A stretch of 64,000 nucleotides of DNA from Cheilinus undulatus. Taxonomy: Eukaryota > Chordata > Actinopteri > Labriformes > Labridae. The first letter of the stretch is position 1. The number at the start of each line of letters is the position of its first letter. Under the pieces are notes generated by a model that was given only the letters and a program-made list of their open reading frames with translations, was not told the origin of the DNA and did no database searches. The position numbers and the translations under genes were made by a program. The stretch spans positions 28,063,000 to 28,126,999 of the forward strand of contig NC_054866.1 of assembly GCF_018320785.1 (NCBI RefSeq), in the 5' to 3' direction. Positions 35,897 through 50,800 of the stretch are shown here, in pieces.

Positions 35897-38800
35897 ATGA
35901 AAGTGCAGCAAGGCTGCAACTCAGGAGACATGGGGATCCCGGTTACTACTGAAGAAGAACTGCGCAGAAATACCGTAATAACGCCCGAAGATGTGCTGGG
36001 GCTGCAGAAGATCACCAAGAGTAAGTGACCTGCTGCTGTAATTGGCAGGATGTGAAGAGTAGTTAATGCCGTACAGTTAGAGGAGATTAGTGCAAACCAT
36101 CTGCTGCCTCCTTGTACTCAGTGTATTTTTGATGAAGCATTTCCTTCGCTTTTCGAGGAAATACACAGATACCATGGACAGCGACAGTGGAATGCGCCCC
36201 AGAGTCTCTATAGCTTTAAACAAGACTCATCACTTCTTACCGGTGTGTGTTAGAGTCATAAAGCTCTACAGGTTAACCCAAGGACAGTTACGTATCACTT
36301 ATGGGTCAAACGACGTTTTGACTTTTCCTACAAATGAAACTAATGTGTCTTTGTAGGTGTCCGCATGATTGTGGGTGTTTAGAGCACACTGAGTAGGCAC
36401 AGAGACCGAGCACTTTTTGTACTTCTTGCTTCTCAAATCCTGCTAAAGGAAATCTGGCTCTCACTACATCCTTACCCCGAGACACCTGTGGCTTTACAGG
36501 GACTGTAACAGGTGGCCAGAGATGTGATCAGCTGATTATAGCTCGTCTCAGACAGTAAGTCAGCCAGGGCAAATGCAAGAAGAATACTGCCAGGATTCTA
36601 GTTAAAAATGAAACTGTTATCGGGTTATGTCATGCAAACAGGGCTATGGAGTATGGCCTGTGTACATCAATGGGACTGTTCAAAGTGGATGGCTAGTGTC
36701 TAAACTAATCAAATAACCTAAGCTTATAAGAAGTTTTTTTTTTTCACCACTATTTTTATTCTCCATCAATTAATGATTGTTTTAAAATATATTCCGGTGT
36801 CTTTGAAGTTGGGTTTTATAAAGTAGTAGCGAGAGTTGGGGCATCTAGCGATTTCTTTCACCATTGCCACTTCAAACAGGAAGCACTTGGAGAAGCTAGG
36901 CTATACAGTGTAGCAGCTCTGCATAATTTTGCAAGTTTGGGGTAAAAATTGACAAAATAAAATGCTATTTCAATTGTACACTAAATTGAAAAGTAATATT
37001 CGTTCATTTTAATGTTTTAGACGAGTAACTCGCATACATAAACAACTGTTCAGATACACTGAAGTGGAAGTGCACGTAGCTGAACCCACATTGCGAAATA
37101 GTGCCTAACACAGTGGCTTTTTGGGTCAGTGATAAAAGTCTTCAAAAATATTTCTGTACAGCATACAATTGCCAGCGTTGTTTTTTGACCCATTTTAACC
37201 CGAAACTGGTAAATTAGCCCTTCCTGCTTGAGGAGGCAGCGCTCACTGAAATCACTGGAGGCTAATGCAACTACTAATGCCAAGTACCTAGCATACAACC
37301 TCACTTCAAAGATAACGAAATGCCTTTAAGTTAGTGTAGGCTAGCTACAGGCCTGATAAGAGTGTAAAACAAGAGTCTAAACTTGTATTTTTTTCAAGGT
37401 TTTCCATTTTTAGAATAAATATGACACATTGAAAACATAACAGACTAAGAAACATTTCATAAATGATTCAGAGGTCTAATGCAGGATTAAAACATGTATC
37501 GACCTGTTTTAAAGTAGTTACATGAATGGTAGCTTGCTTTATCTTGTTAGCTTTGGCTAAAGCTAACATAGCTGCACTAGCTATGTAATCACACATTACT
37601 ATGTATGCAAATGTTGCAAAGTTAGCTTTAGCAATGTGAGCTTTAGTAAATGTAGCTAAAGCTAACTTAGCAACATTGATAATGTACCTATGTAGCTTAC
37701 ATAGCTGTTTAGGGAGATTAGCTTCAGCTACATAGCTATGTAGCGCTGTTATCTTTAGATACGTAAGCTATAGCAATGTAAGCTTAAGCAAACGTAGGTT
37801 AAGCCGACTTATCTACGCAGATAATGTAGATATGTAGCTGCTTTGTGAGCTTTGCTGTAGCTACATAGCCCAGTTATCAATGTAGCTTGCACAGCAGTAA
37901 CTTATAGAGTTACATAAGCTACACTTGCTGCGTTAGAGTGATATCAGGAAAGATATTTTTTTCTTGTAAGAGGACTTTTTACTTGGCTGTATCAGGTTTT
38001 GCAGGTTAGATTTTACAGGTTCGGTTTTCTAAACCTTACCCTTACCATAACCCTAAATGGAAGTTAACTGTGATTTTTTTTTTCTATTTTTTTAAGTTTT
38101 AGTGTTTATCTTAGTTCTGAGATGTACAGAGTCTCAGACCATCAGAAATGAACAGTCTGTTGTCAGGCTGTCTTGAAAATATCTGGATTAAAATCTCAGA
38201 TGAACTTTTTTATTATTATTATTGACTCTCATATCATCATCTGTCCATTTGTTTGTTTTCTTTGTTTTTCCTTCTACCTCCATACTCAAATCTTACTGGG
38301 CCCCATCAGTGCAATCATACCTAAATCACTCATCATTGTACTGCAATCTTTGATCTCCACTGACATCCAAATGCTCTGTATTATATCAGGAATATTGTAA
38401 CACAGCTTTTTCCAAAACAAACAAAAAAAAATTATATAGCACAGAGAATCATTTATCGTAATGCCAGGTTGTAAACTAGCTTGTTTACATAGTGGATGCT
38501 CTGAAGACATTCACTGACCGTATACAGCAGAAAACTGTAAAAATATTAAGTTTGTATAATACTGGCTACAATGCTACAATTCCATATCATGTCCACACTG
38601 AATCTGGTTCTTTATTTCCTGTTAAATCACTACTACTCAGAAATGTCTCCCCAAGGCCCAATCATTTCAAACATCAGACCATTCAAAACATCTTTACTGC
38701 AGCGATAAGCATGGTGTGCAGCACCCTTCAAGTATCATTTTCTGAAGGGAGAAAAGGAAAATTGCAGCTAAAAAAAGGGGAGCACAATATGTCTCCCCCT

Positions 38801-41800
38801 ACAGTGTAAATGATTTTTTTTTTTTTTGAAGTCGGCCTATGGGAAGAAAATGCAACCATTTGGGGCAGCCCACCTCTAGTGTGCCAGAGGGGTTCAGTGA
38901 GGCACAGCACCTCTTTGTAACAACAATGGAGGGAAGCAGAAAAGAGATCTTCCAGAAAAGCTGCCATGATATCATACCAGTGTGCATGAAAGTTGGTTTA
39001 ATACATATGCATAGCAAATATTTACAGAAATACTGCTGTTCAACATAATGAAGGATCTTTTCAACCTTCCTCTGGCAACAGCTAGGACAGATGCATCCCA
39101 GCGTCAGAGGTGTGTGATTCAGTTTTCCTCAGTTAAGATGAACGCATCCTTTCCAAGACATATTCATATATATTCCAGTGCTTTTCATGTTCCCGCATTT
39201 CGAGACTTGTTTTTGTGTGGCTGTTTAGTCATTTATTAATGCCTCTCTTGTCTCATAAACTCTATCTTATTTAGATTGTGTGTGTGTTACTGAGTCAGGG
39301 CAACAGAATAAGGTTTCTTGTGCATAACAATGGAAAATGCTCTTTAGTCTGCAAGAGTTAAAAAAATAATAATTTATCAACTAAGGCAGAAGAGAAAAAG
39401 TCCTCTTTACCTGCAAGTAACAACACATTATACATTACATCATATAGCTATATAACCAAAAATCAAAGAATTGTGTCAAAATGTGGTATTTCTGTTGTAG
39501 TATCTTGATATCAGGTGTTCATCATAGATGGATGGGATAGGTGGAATTATATCTTTAGAGCCTGTATTAAACAAATCTGAATCATTGGACTTAAAACAGA
39601 CTCGTCATTTGCCATCATGAGGTTATACTAGACAGAAATGCAGTAGCTCCTCCTTAGGCCATGGTCGACCATTTCACCAAGTGTATGTTTTTTTGTAATA
39701 ATTCCAACAAATGAAGGCCAAAACAAGGCAAACGTACTAAAAATGTAACCTTTTTGCAGGTGTTGAAATGTCAGTGTGACTAGCCCTGTCTAACTTAGAT
39801 GAAATAAGAACAATGGATGTTATCTCAGGGCTGTCTGAATCCAAAAACTGCATCACAACTTGTGCACTGTGTGACACAATAAGTTATCCCAGTGACAACA
39901 ATTTTACTTTTCTTAAAGCTGCAGGGTAAAAAAAAAAGAGCTTATATTACACAGCTGTTCAGTAAGAGTGTGCATTGCATATATTAGGTTTGCAACAGTT
40001 GCATTCATTTTTTTTCTTTGCAGGACAAATTTGTTTTGTTGTTTGTTTTTGTTATAGTTTTGTTAATGTACAGTCTGAGTTTATAAAAAAAAATGAAATT
40101 ACTGCAGTAATTTTTCACGCAGTGGTCCAGTGATTCAAGTCTTAGCCTTTAAATCTCTTTTTTCAAAAGGTTAACTAAAAACTTTACTCAGACCAGTCAG
40201 TATGTGTTTTTCAATGGACTCTGAATTTGTCTCCTATGAATTAACTGCAACACAGAGGATCTCATAATGTCCTAAATTAAGAGGAGAAACTATAGCAGTT
40301 GGGGAAATAGCTCTTCTTATGTTCATATGTGCACCTCACAGTTTACTGAGGCTAGACTTTTGAGCATATTCTTTGGCACAGTCCTAACAATTACTGCAGA
40401 GGGAGCGATATAAGAGATAACAGCTATTGTCCTGCTGCTTCTCATGTTTTTGTATGTGCTGTCTGTGCCATACAGATGTCAGTAAAGGCCTCACTTTGTG
40501 GAATAAGGATGTACATTTTACTGGTAAAAATGCATTAAATGGGAGGTATCATGACAAATCCACTTTTTTGGACATTTGCACGTAGATATGGGTCTCTGAA
40601 GTATCCGCCTACAAGAAACAAGAAAGAGAAAAAGCAAATCCAGTTTTTCCTTTTTGGGTCTTCACCTACTGTAAAAAACATGAAATCTGACGGTCAGTTC
40701 AGAATCTGCACTCCTTTTGATGTCATAATGAGATATTAAATGATACCCACCCCTAACCTGGTATCTACAACCAAAGCCGTGGAAAGACAGGGCTGTAAAT
40801 TAGTCAGCACAGAAGAGAGCTGCAGAGAAGGAACTATTTTGAGAAGGAACTTAAAAGAGACACAACAAAACAAGCACTCTGAAAAAGACTGTTTAAGGCT
40901 AGTTTATATGGGGTCAAAAACCCTCTCTAGTGCTTGATCTATATCATATCTTTTTCTGGAAGTACAGCACAGATGTTTTATTTAGACTACAGGGGACTAT
41001 GTTTAAAAGCAGTATAATATGTCCCTTTTACCATTTTTACTAGTGTAGAAATTACACATATAAGAAATTAAAAGTGAGACAGGTGTTTGTTTTGTTACTA
41101 CCAGCTGCCAATTTCCAAGTAACTGGGTCAGTTTTAAAATTAAAAAGCCAAAACTCCCAGTCGCCTTCATAATGATGCTAACCTACTGGCTTTTAAGGCT
41201 TTGCCAAACCAGATTCTGTGTCATACCGCTGGTATTTTTGGATTAAAAGGATCCACACTGGTGTGTAATTATGCTCATCCAGATGAGTTACTCAGTCTGC
41301 TTACTATTATACTAATGGGTGATCAATTATTTGGCCTTAATAAGTCTGGGACACAGAGCAGTGTTTTATCTAGGGAGGGCGGGATCTCCACTCTGTGATG
41401 TCTGCCAACACAATGGATACAGCTTTAATTAAAATTGATTGGTGCTGCCTGTTCTTAATCTCCCATGCACAGCTGTCACAAGGTTACTCTTTCAGGGTGA
41501 TCTGACATGGAGACAGACGGCTTGTCACACATCAGTAATTGACACACCTCCATGATCGCACTTGACAATATCTGTGATTTAAGCAGCTGCTGGCAGACTC
41601 TCCTCTATTCTCCTGTATTTCATATCTGTTTATGTATGACTATGGTAGTTTAGATGAAACGGTGAATGTTGAACCTTCTCCTGATGGGATCAAATTTCTG
41701 AAGGATTTGAATTACATTAGATTAAATAGGGATGATCCTCAACAGTTAAAAAAATATGTTCTTTATGTTGTGTTGATAAAGAGTTGAATGAAAAATAGCA

Positions 41801-44800
41801 GGACTCAAAAAGAGTTTCATTCACATGAAAGAAGTTAATGGAAGATAACAGTAGACAATAAATAACAATTATAGCAGCACTGGTTTGGGTGTTTTGGTCC
41901 CTGGTTTCATTCACAAAGAGGAATTACAGTAGATGTAACAACTTTGCACATAAATCCTTTTGAAAAAAAGATTAATAATTATACTCGGGTCCAGTAGAAT
42001 ACTGGATTCTGATGGGTTGAATGGTGTCACTTAACTCCTAAGAACACCTGCTAGTTCAGTTAAAACTGTTGGTACATAAAGTAATGTGCTATCTTCATAT
42101 AAGAATGTTAGTTAGCGTTAGTGCTGGTTATTTCAAATGTATGGAAGGTAAAGATGAAACATTTTACTGTCAGCACTGATTGAAGGTTATGGTTAGGGTA
42201 GGGGTGACCCTTTAAAATTAACAGTACTACTAATCACATAAACATTTGTTCACAACCCATTAGTTTTTCTGCTACAGCCCACAAACCCATCTTCTGATTG
42301 TGAAAATCTTGATTAGCAATAAAACCATGGTTAGTTTGCTGTAGCTAGTCTCATTTAACATGCAATGAAGTTACTTGAACTTTATGTCATCTGCAGTGTT
42401 ACGTGTTATTTTCTGTTAGTGCTCCAGCTCTCAACGTGGGGATCCCCTTGGGGGTCACGAGACACTGAGAGAGGGTCGCTAGATGCTTTCCAAAAACGAA
42501 GAACATTCCTGAATGATTTCAAATAGTATATCTGACCAATTTTTCTAAATACAAATATGCATAAAATATACACGTAAATAAATACATGGTAGTTTGGTCA
42601 GATTTAGTAGAAGTCAGAGTAATCTTTAAAAAATCCTCCAAATGTAAGTCCCCACTCTACTATTCTTGAACAGTATTCTTTATTTTTGGGTCATGGGCTG
42701 AAACGTTTGAGAAACAGTGTGTTAGTGGACAATGAGATGTAGTTTTGTGAAGATTAATTTAGTGGATCTTTATTTTTCATAGGTTGAGATCTTTCTCTAT
42801 GTTAGAATTGGTGGTGCGATATTGCTTTACATGTGATGCATCATATTTTTCATGTTTTTTTTTTTTATTGCCAGACAGTGAAGTTCTTGTTACCTTAATA
42901 TGTGAGAATAGTATGAATCTATTTAGACTGATATAACACAGTTGTCATTGTGTTCATTATTAGGATATGTCATGTTGTGCTATGAGACAGAGACTCTGTA
43001 GAAGTTCTCCCTCATGCTGCTGCTTACCCAGAGGTTTATCACCATAACAGTGACCACCTCTATCATACCGTCAGCTTTCCTGCTATATAGCCAAAACACT
43101 CAGTGAGCAGTGCCAACTATCCCCAGTGACTAAATTATAGCTCAGACCCATTCTAGTAAAGTTATTTGGAAAGCCTTAGGAAACCAGTGAACCAGAGATG
43201 AAACTTGTTAAAAACTTATGTTTGAATTATAAAACAATTTTGGGACCATGTTGTAAGTCTCGATAATATGGCTCATAGATGGAAATAGGATTTTTAGACA
43301 CAGCAAAAGTGGCCAGACACAAAATCCTGGTAACGGACACCTCATAGACTGCATATTGTATTGTGCTGAAGATGTTGTATTGAAAAGATAACGATGATTT
43401 TTCCACAGAATTACTTTTAAATAGAATTATTGAAGCAAATAGATGAGCTTATTGGTTCAGCACAACATTTATTGTATTGTATTGACACATTGGTTTCCTG
43501 TTTTTTGATTATCTAACTTGAATTAAAAACATGCACTTCTTAACTGAAGTGGTCACTGTCCACAACCACTTTTTTATTTTTGGAGCATGATAGGGAAGGA
43601 AGGGTAGGGGGTGTAAATGGATAAATCCCCAGTCCATACTCAGGTATGTGTCTTACAGTCAGAGATGGGTGTGTGCAGAAATATGTGGCGTCATGCAGAG
43701 CATCAGAAATTGTGTCATTTATTGTGAGCTGCGCTGAAGTATGACATGCTGTGCAGTGTGCTTCCATGTTATAAAAGTTTCCTGATCACAGAATGCATGC
43801 ACTGACTTGCATGAGTCCAGATCTTATTAGAACACTTGTCTTTATCATCCAGCTTTTGCAGCTTCTCTGGTATTTCCACAAACATGATTTTCAAATAGAA
43901 CATTTAAAGAAAATTACATGTAATGGGGTGGTGATGGGGTCGGGAGTATTTGAGATAATTTGCACCAGCTTGATTTCTTATCGTCTTAAAAAAACCTTCA
44001 AGGGATGACAACACTTGCCTGTCTATGGGATACACAAAGCCTAGCTCAATCTGAAGGTCTGCATAACATTTCTCCCAAAGCTCAGTAGAAGCTCGGACAG
44101 CTTTTATGTATACAATCATACAGGTTCTTGGCAAAAAGCTCTTTTAGACCCAAATTTACTGTTAGGTAGCAAAGGAGGACATTACTTGAGAATATACAGA
44201 GCAACACATTTTGTCAAGGAAATGGAATCCAGAGTTACTAACCTGCATAAGCCCTAAGTCATTCTTGGCTAGAGAAGCGGTACTAATGGTTCCAATTACG
44301 ATTGGTTGCCATCAGTTAATATCATTTTAATAGTGTAGATACACTTTAGATGCATTCTTGTAAGTTTCCACTGGGATTGATACTCTATGTAAAATGAGCG
44401 CCCTCTGCCATCTCTAATGGGGCTACTGCAGACTTGAAAAGTTTAGCCTGTGTACTATAGCCAGTCTAAAATATACTGTCCCTTTGCATTTTTGGAGCTT
44501 ATTACTACAAAAGTGACAATGACAGACCGATTGTGTTTTTATTTGAATAAACAGCATTGGTGCCAAAAGTGAAAGTTTTCGACTGGTTCATCACACAATG
44601 CAAGAAAGAGTACACAACAATAGCACCAACATAACTTCAGAGTGGTAGGAACTTAACATTTGTTCAATATAGCGCAGGTTATTTAAGAGAGTTCACCTGT
44701 GTTCATACTGAAGCTACCAAGTTGTCTTTGTTTGTAAGACTAAACCACACCACAGACATTTTACACATACCAAAAGTTTGTCTTGCTGTCACTAGTTAAA

Positions 44801-47800
44801 TGGTAATCACCAAATTCTGCGGTTAAGATGTGAGGATGTGTGATTGAGTGAACGGATGTCATTTGTAACCTCTGCTATTTTAGTTTATTTGTGGTCTTCA
44901 TGCCTATTAGTATAGCTTTATATTGACTGTAAAGATGTGCTGGCAAGATCAGTATTCTCCTGTGGAGATGTTCCAATACCATTTATTCCTTCCTACTGAT
45001 TCTGATACCAAGACACTGGGTATCTGCTGATGGTAAGTGTCGATCCGATACCGGTGTAAACTTACTGGACTGACAGTGCTGTCAAAAATTGGCACATTAT
45101 ATTAGCCCTACTGTGATTCAGAACATGGCTCAACAAATAGAAAAATAATGTACAGCCTCTATGTGACCCTTAAAGCTGTTTTTCCTGCTAAGTATTGTCC
45201 ATTTTACTGCTAAATATATAAAATATATGAAATAACAACACGGGGCTACATCACAAGCTCCCTCTCTTTCTTTCATTATGTAATATACAAGTCATATCCG
45301 TCATGATCTGCATGTTTAAGCATGTGCAATTTTAACACAGTAATGTCATGATGGAGCAGCCTGCCATTGGTTGACAGCCCCTCGCAAAGCATTCAGGGAA
45401 AACAATATGGGGTCGATGGGGTCCAATAAATGATCGAAAATGGGTTTTGAAAAATGGATTAAAGAAACATTTAATATCAGATGTGCTGGTGTGGATTTAA
45501 TCTTTAATGTCCCAGAAAAGTCACCGAAGTTCCAGGCATGGGTTGCAGTGGAACGGCTTCAAGAGGGGAAAAAAGTAGGATGCTACGATTTATTTTTCAA
45601 AAGTTACTCAACTTTTAATAACCTGTGTCACTTCTTGTCATACACTACACCGCTGAATCAAATTGTTAAACAATACTCACCAATACCAAACTCACATTTT
45701 CTGCAGAATCAGACATCTTTCCCAATACTGGTATCAGAATCAGAAGGGCTTGAATTAAATTAGCATAGAAAACATTTGTTTTCAACCTCTGATCAAGCCA
45801 TGAAGTTATTCACAGGACAGATAAAAAAATATTTCCTTCCTTCATCCTGAATAAATAAATTTGTTATTCTAGCACACATATTTGAGTCGCAGCTGCAGTG
45901 GTTATTATGTCACCTCGCATCAAGATAATATCTGGTTCAAATCTCTGTCAGACAGAGCCTTGAATTTGCAGGTTCTCCTTGAGAATGCAAAGTTTTTTTT
46001 ATCTGGGTACTCAGGCCATGTTAATTAGGTTAATTGGTGACTAAATTGCCCGTAGGTGGGAGAGTGACTTTCTCTACATGTCAGCCCTGTGACTGACTGG
46101 TAACCAGTCAAGGGTGTGCCACACCTCTTGCTCAGTGAGAGCTGGGATCAGCTATTTGTATGCTTTATGTAAAGCTACAGCTACAGGAAGTTCGCTTGGC
46201 TTGTTAAAAGACTAGAAGCGGGGGAAACAACTAGGTAAAATGGCTTAAGTGACCTCTCTGTCACTCATCATGTCTTGTTTAATAATTAGTGAGCATTAGA
46301 GCTAGGCTACTAGTACACAGCAATAAGGTTACCTTCACACAGAGCCAAGCTAGCTGATTCCCCTTGTTTCAACTCTTAATACTGTGCTGAGCTAATTTTT
46401 TGTTGTTGTTTTCTGGTTCGCCGGCACTCTCAATGAAGACACTGCAAATACAATATTCTCCTTGATAAAACTCTAATGAAAAATGTCATTTTTCCACTGA
46501 CTGACGCGTGCCAAAGAAAGATCAGAGGACTGAATCTCATCTGCATTCAGCTGCTCTGAATACAACCTCTATATGAACTTGAACATCTGCCAGATTGCCT
46601 ACAGGTGCTGTAAACTAAGAGACATGAAGCAATCATTCATACACAGGTGTGCTCTGTATCATGGTATGCACATCAAGGCGTTATGCTAATGTCACTAGCT
46701 GCCTCCAGCTATGGATTATTTCAGTGTGAAGACAAGTAAACATGTTCACATTGTTCCCCCTCATGTTCTGGGATTAATTCAATACACTTTCTTGGTGTTG
46801 ATTGGCAACCGAGGAGTCAAACGGAAAGAAAAAAGCATGCGAGTCAATCCCTGGGGTTGAAAGTCGGTAACTCCAGGCTAATCTGCCGGATTAGGGAGCT
46901 ATAAGTGGCAGCTCGCTTGCTCTTTATGAATGCCACTTTGGAGTCAGACAAGCTGTGCGTATCTGAATACAAGAGCACGACATTACTTAAGACTTCGTGC
47001 TAATTTTACTTTCTGTCAGCTGGTCTTTTCAAGACTGAATCTACTCCACTGGAAGGCTTTTGGTTTTGGTGTGTGACTAATGTATGTTTGCATGGACGAA
47101 ATTTAAAAAATCATTAGCAAATAAAAGATTGATATGGAAATAAAAATCAGTTTTGGAGTAAAGAAGGAAGTGTATATTCTGCTGCATGCAAGCATAGACT
47201 TGTGTAATCATGGCAGTCAGATCACCTATGAATAGGGTAAATGACACATCTCCAAATTAAATCCACAGCTGATACACACCCTCTTAATATTCTGCATCTA
47301 ATCTAAATCAGACTGATCCCTTCACTTCTTTATGGCTCTGAATATTATAAAACAGTCTCAGTCTATAGGTGGAGGCCTTAGGTATAGCTCTCTCTGACAT
47401 GGATCATTTCATTTGCATACCACTGGTGCCTAACCTGAGATACTCCTCTTTGATTTGCTCTTGCTCAGCTTGTTGTTGTGGAGCAGTCAGGTGGATGAGG
47501 GGAAGGAAAAAGATGGGCTAATCGAGCTGGCACACTATCAGAAGCAGCGTTGCTAGGAGACAGTGTTGAAGGAAGTGAAGTGGAGCACTCTGAGTGTGTG
47601 CGTGAGTGTGTGTGTGTGTGCGCGTACTTGAAAGAATGAGGGATAACAGTAAGACAGAAATGAGATACGTCTATGAAAATCACGTTTAAGCTGCTTTGAC
47701 TGGAGCATTTAACCTTCATTGTTTTAACACAAGGTGAGTCAGAAAGTAGGAAATAGTGACCAACTTTGTCAGTAAGTCCTTTAGCAGTAGTTTGGTCCTT

Positions 47801-50800
47801 CATTTGTCTGCATAGATGTACCGTTTAATTTAGAATGTAGATTTCCCTCCATACCCAATAAGAGGAAAAAAAATAAGTAAGCAACAATAAATTATTGTAA
47901 AACTATTCTATCATTAATGTTAAATTATTGTCTAAATGCTTAAGTTGACAAAGTGAGAAGTATATTTACTCTTCTTCTTGTATCGAGTAAAATAAGCTAT
48001 TAAGATGGCTAACTCTTTCAAATGTAAGGTAAATGTTCCTGGAGTTTGTCAGTTCACTTAGTTCAAAACTGTAAACAGTTAATATTAGCTTCACTGTCTA
48101 ACCAGCAACATTAAAAGTCTGAGTTCTAATATGTTATTTATTTATTGTATTGATGTTTCAAAAGTATCCTTTAAAAAGCAGTCTAATTTCCAAATTATAT
48201 TAACATGCCAAGCTAAAGCAACATGCTGATAGCTGTAGTCTTGTAAAGGAAATCAATATAAGTAGTAACTTGGCACACAGTGCCTAGAAAAAGTATTCAC
48301 CTTCTTGGATGTTTTACCCTTTTACTGATTTTATTAATCAGTCATGGTCAATATAATTCACCTTATTGGCAAGAAAATAAACAAAAAAAGAAATCTTTAA
48401 TATCAAAGTGAAACAGATTTCTACAAAGTAACGTCAATTAAATAAAAATATGCAAGGTAAAATAAGTGACTGCATAAATATTCACCACTTTTAAAGTGAC
48501 TGACCTAATTCAACAGAGGTTCGGCCAATTGGTGCTAGTAGTCTCATTATTAGTGAAATGGGGATCACCTGAGTGCAGTAAATGTGTCTAAAGTGACTGT
48601 AGTATAAAGACGCCTACTTCTGAAAGGTCCAACCACTGGTTAATCAGTACTCCTGGCTACCATTACACCATAAAGACAAAATTACACATCAAGCAACTGA
48701 GAGAAAATTTATTAAAAAGTACAAATCAGGATGTATAGAGAAAAAACTTCTAAGGTACTGAACATCCCCCAGAATTCAGTTAAATCCATCTTCAAGAAAT
48801 GGAGGGAATATGGCACATGTGTAAATCTGTCTAAATCAGGCCATCCAACAAACTGAGTGACCACACAAGAAGGAGACTAGTGAGAGAGGCCACCAAGACG
48901 CCTAATCTGAAGGAGTTAAAAGTTTCAGCAGCTGAGATGGAAGAGACTCTGCATTGCCCTGGTTCTTCATCAGTCAAAGCTTTATGGGAGATTGGCAAAG
49001 AGAAAGACACTGTTGAAGAAAACTCATTAAATCTTAACTACAGTTCACCAAAGGCATGTGGGAGACTACATGGTCAAGTGGAACAAAGTTCTTTGGTCCA
49101 AATGGTGCTTTTTGGCCATCAGACAAGGTGCTATATCTGGCAGACACCAAACACTGCACATAATCAAAAGCACACCATCCCCACTCAGAGCTGTAATTGT
49201 AGCCAAAGGTTCATCTACTAAATGCTGACTTGAAGGGGGTGAATATTTATGCAGTCACTTGTTTTACATTACATATTTTTATTCAATTGACATTACTTGT
49301 ATTTTTTGGGGCAAAAAATACAAAGTACATTGACCATGATTGATTCATAAACTCAATGAAAGTGTAAATATCCAAGAGATTAATACTTTTCTAAGGCACT
49401 GTAAGAATAAAGTCCATGTGTCTAAAATGTCCATTACAGTGTTAACAATTTTTCATTTAAAATTCTTAATCTTTATTCTACCGGTGAAAACCTTGTTTAC
49501 ACTTTCACTTTATGAAGGTTTTACCACAATATGAAATATATTTTGTAATTGTCCTTAATAGTCCCTGATCCAAGACCAAACATCTGTTATCACTGAAACA
49601 AAGCAGTGGTTCACCATGAAGAAGTAACACTCATAAAACTGCTTTAAAACCATTCATCAATAACAAGGTCATATTTATATGAAATATTTGCCTCCATCTC
49701 TTTTCCTTTCACTGCACATGCTTGATCTTGTTGAGAGCATATTTTAATTGATACTTTTACTAGGGGTGTGATGAGAGATCAAAACACCATGAGATTTCTT
49801 GTGGAGGAAAAATCAGCAGCAGCTCTCCTGACACTAAACAATACGAAACTGGAAGTTAAAAAGATCATTAAATATGCCATAGTCACTTTAAAACTGTTGG
49901 GTTGACAGCTAATGAAGAAATTGAGCTGATCTGTAACCCATCAAAATCACCGCTCCAACCCCACCCCCTCCTCCGCGTGCGCTACTCGGGGCTGCACGCG
50001 ATCCGCCAATGCATAACAAGTTCATCATAACGGTGTGAAATGATGAAATGCTGCTGCTGGAAACCTGTGCAGTCTCTGTGAGGAGAATACATAGTTTATT
50101 TAGTTCACATATGCACACAGACTCTCTCATAGTGCCGGTATCTGTGACTTTGTAACTTTGATTCAGTTGCTGCCTCGTCATGTCGTCTTCTTGTCTCACC
50201 ATCTGTCAGTCACACATCTATCCGCTGTTGGCTGTGCTATCATCAGTCAGAAGCTTAACATGTGTAACAGACAGGCCGTTGTATACTGCAGCGGTAAACT
50301 TGGCAAAAAGAAACTCTATTTGAGCTCCACAGAGTCTACTGTTAGCTCCAAAAAAGCAAAGTTCTAGCTCCAGTTAAATGCGCCCCGTTTGTTGTCTGAC
50401 AGCAGAGCAGAGACACACGCTCTCTCTCCAATGCACACACATTAACACATGGTCATCTGTGCGTATGTCCAACACTGTCAAAGCTCATATGGAAAAAAGA
50501 CCACAAAACGATGAAATAATCTATTTCTGTTAATTAAAACAAACGTGTTATTGACTGAAAGATTTCTTCTGAGTTTTAAAATATGGATGAGAAACTATTT
50601 GATTTTATTGATGCAGCTCTTTATATTTAGGTCTGTTACAAACTGTTTTAAAAGTACTTTCAAAATTATCTAAATGCTTTTACTATTATTATTGTAATTG
50701 TAGCAATGAGTGCATAGTGTAGTAAATTAAAGATGTGGTCGACTATTAAAATGAAGGGTTTGATATGAAGAGCATTAAATGTACAGTTTGACTCAGAGTT

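Noticed and set aside
38492-38809. 105-codon open frame in unc119 intron 1
   Set aside because: No recognisable domain, no splice context, and overlapped by minus-strand frames of similar length.
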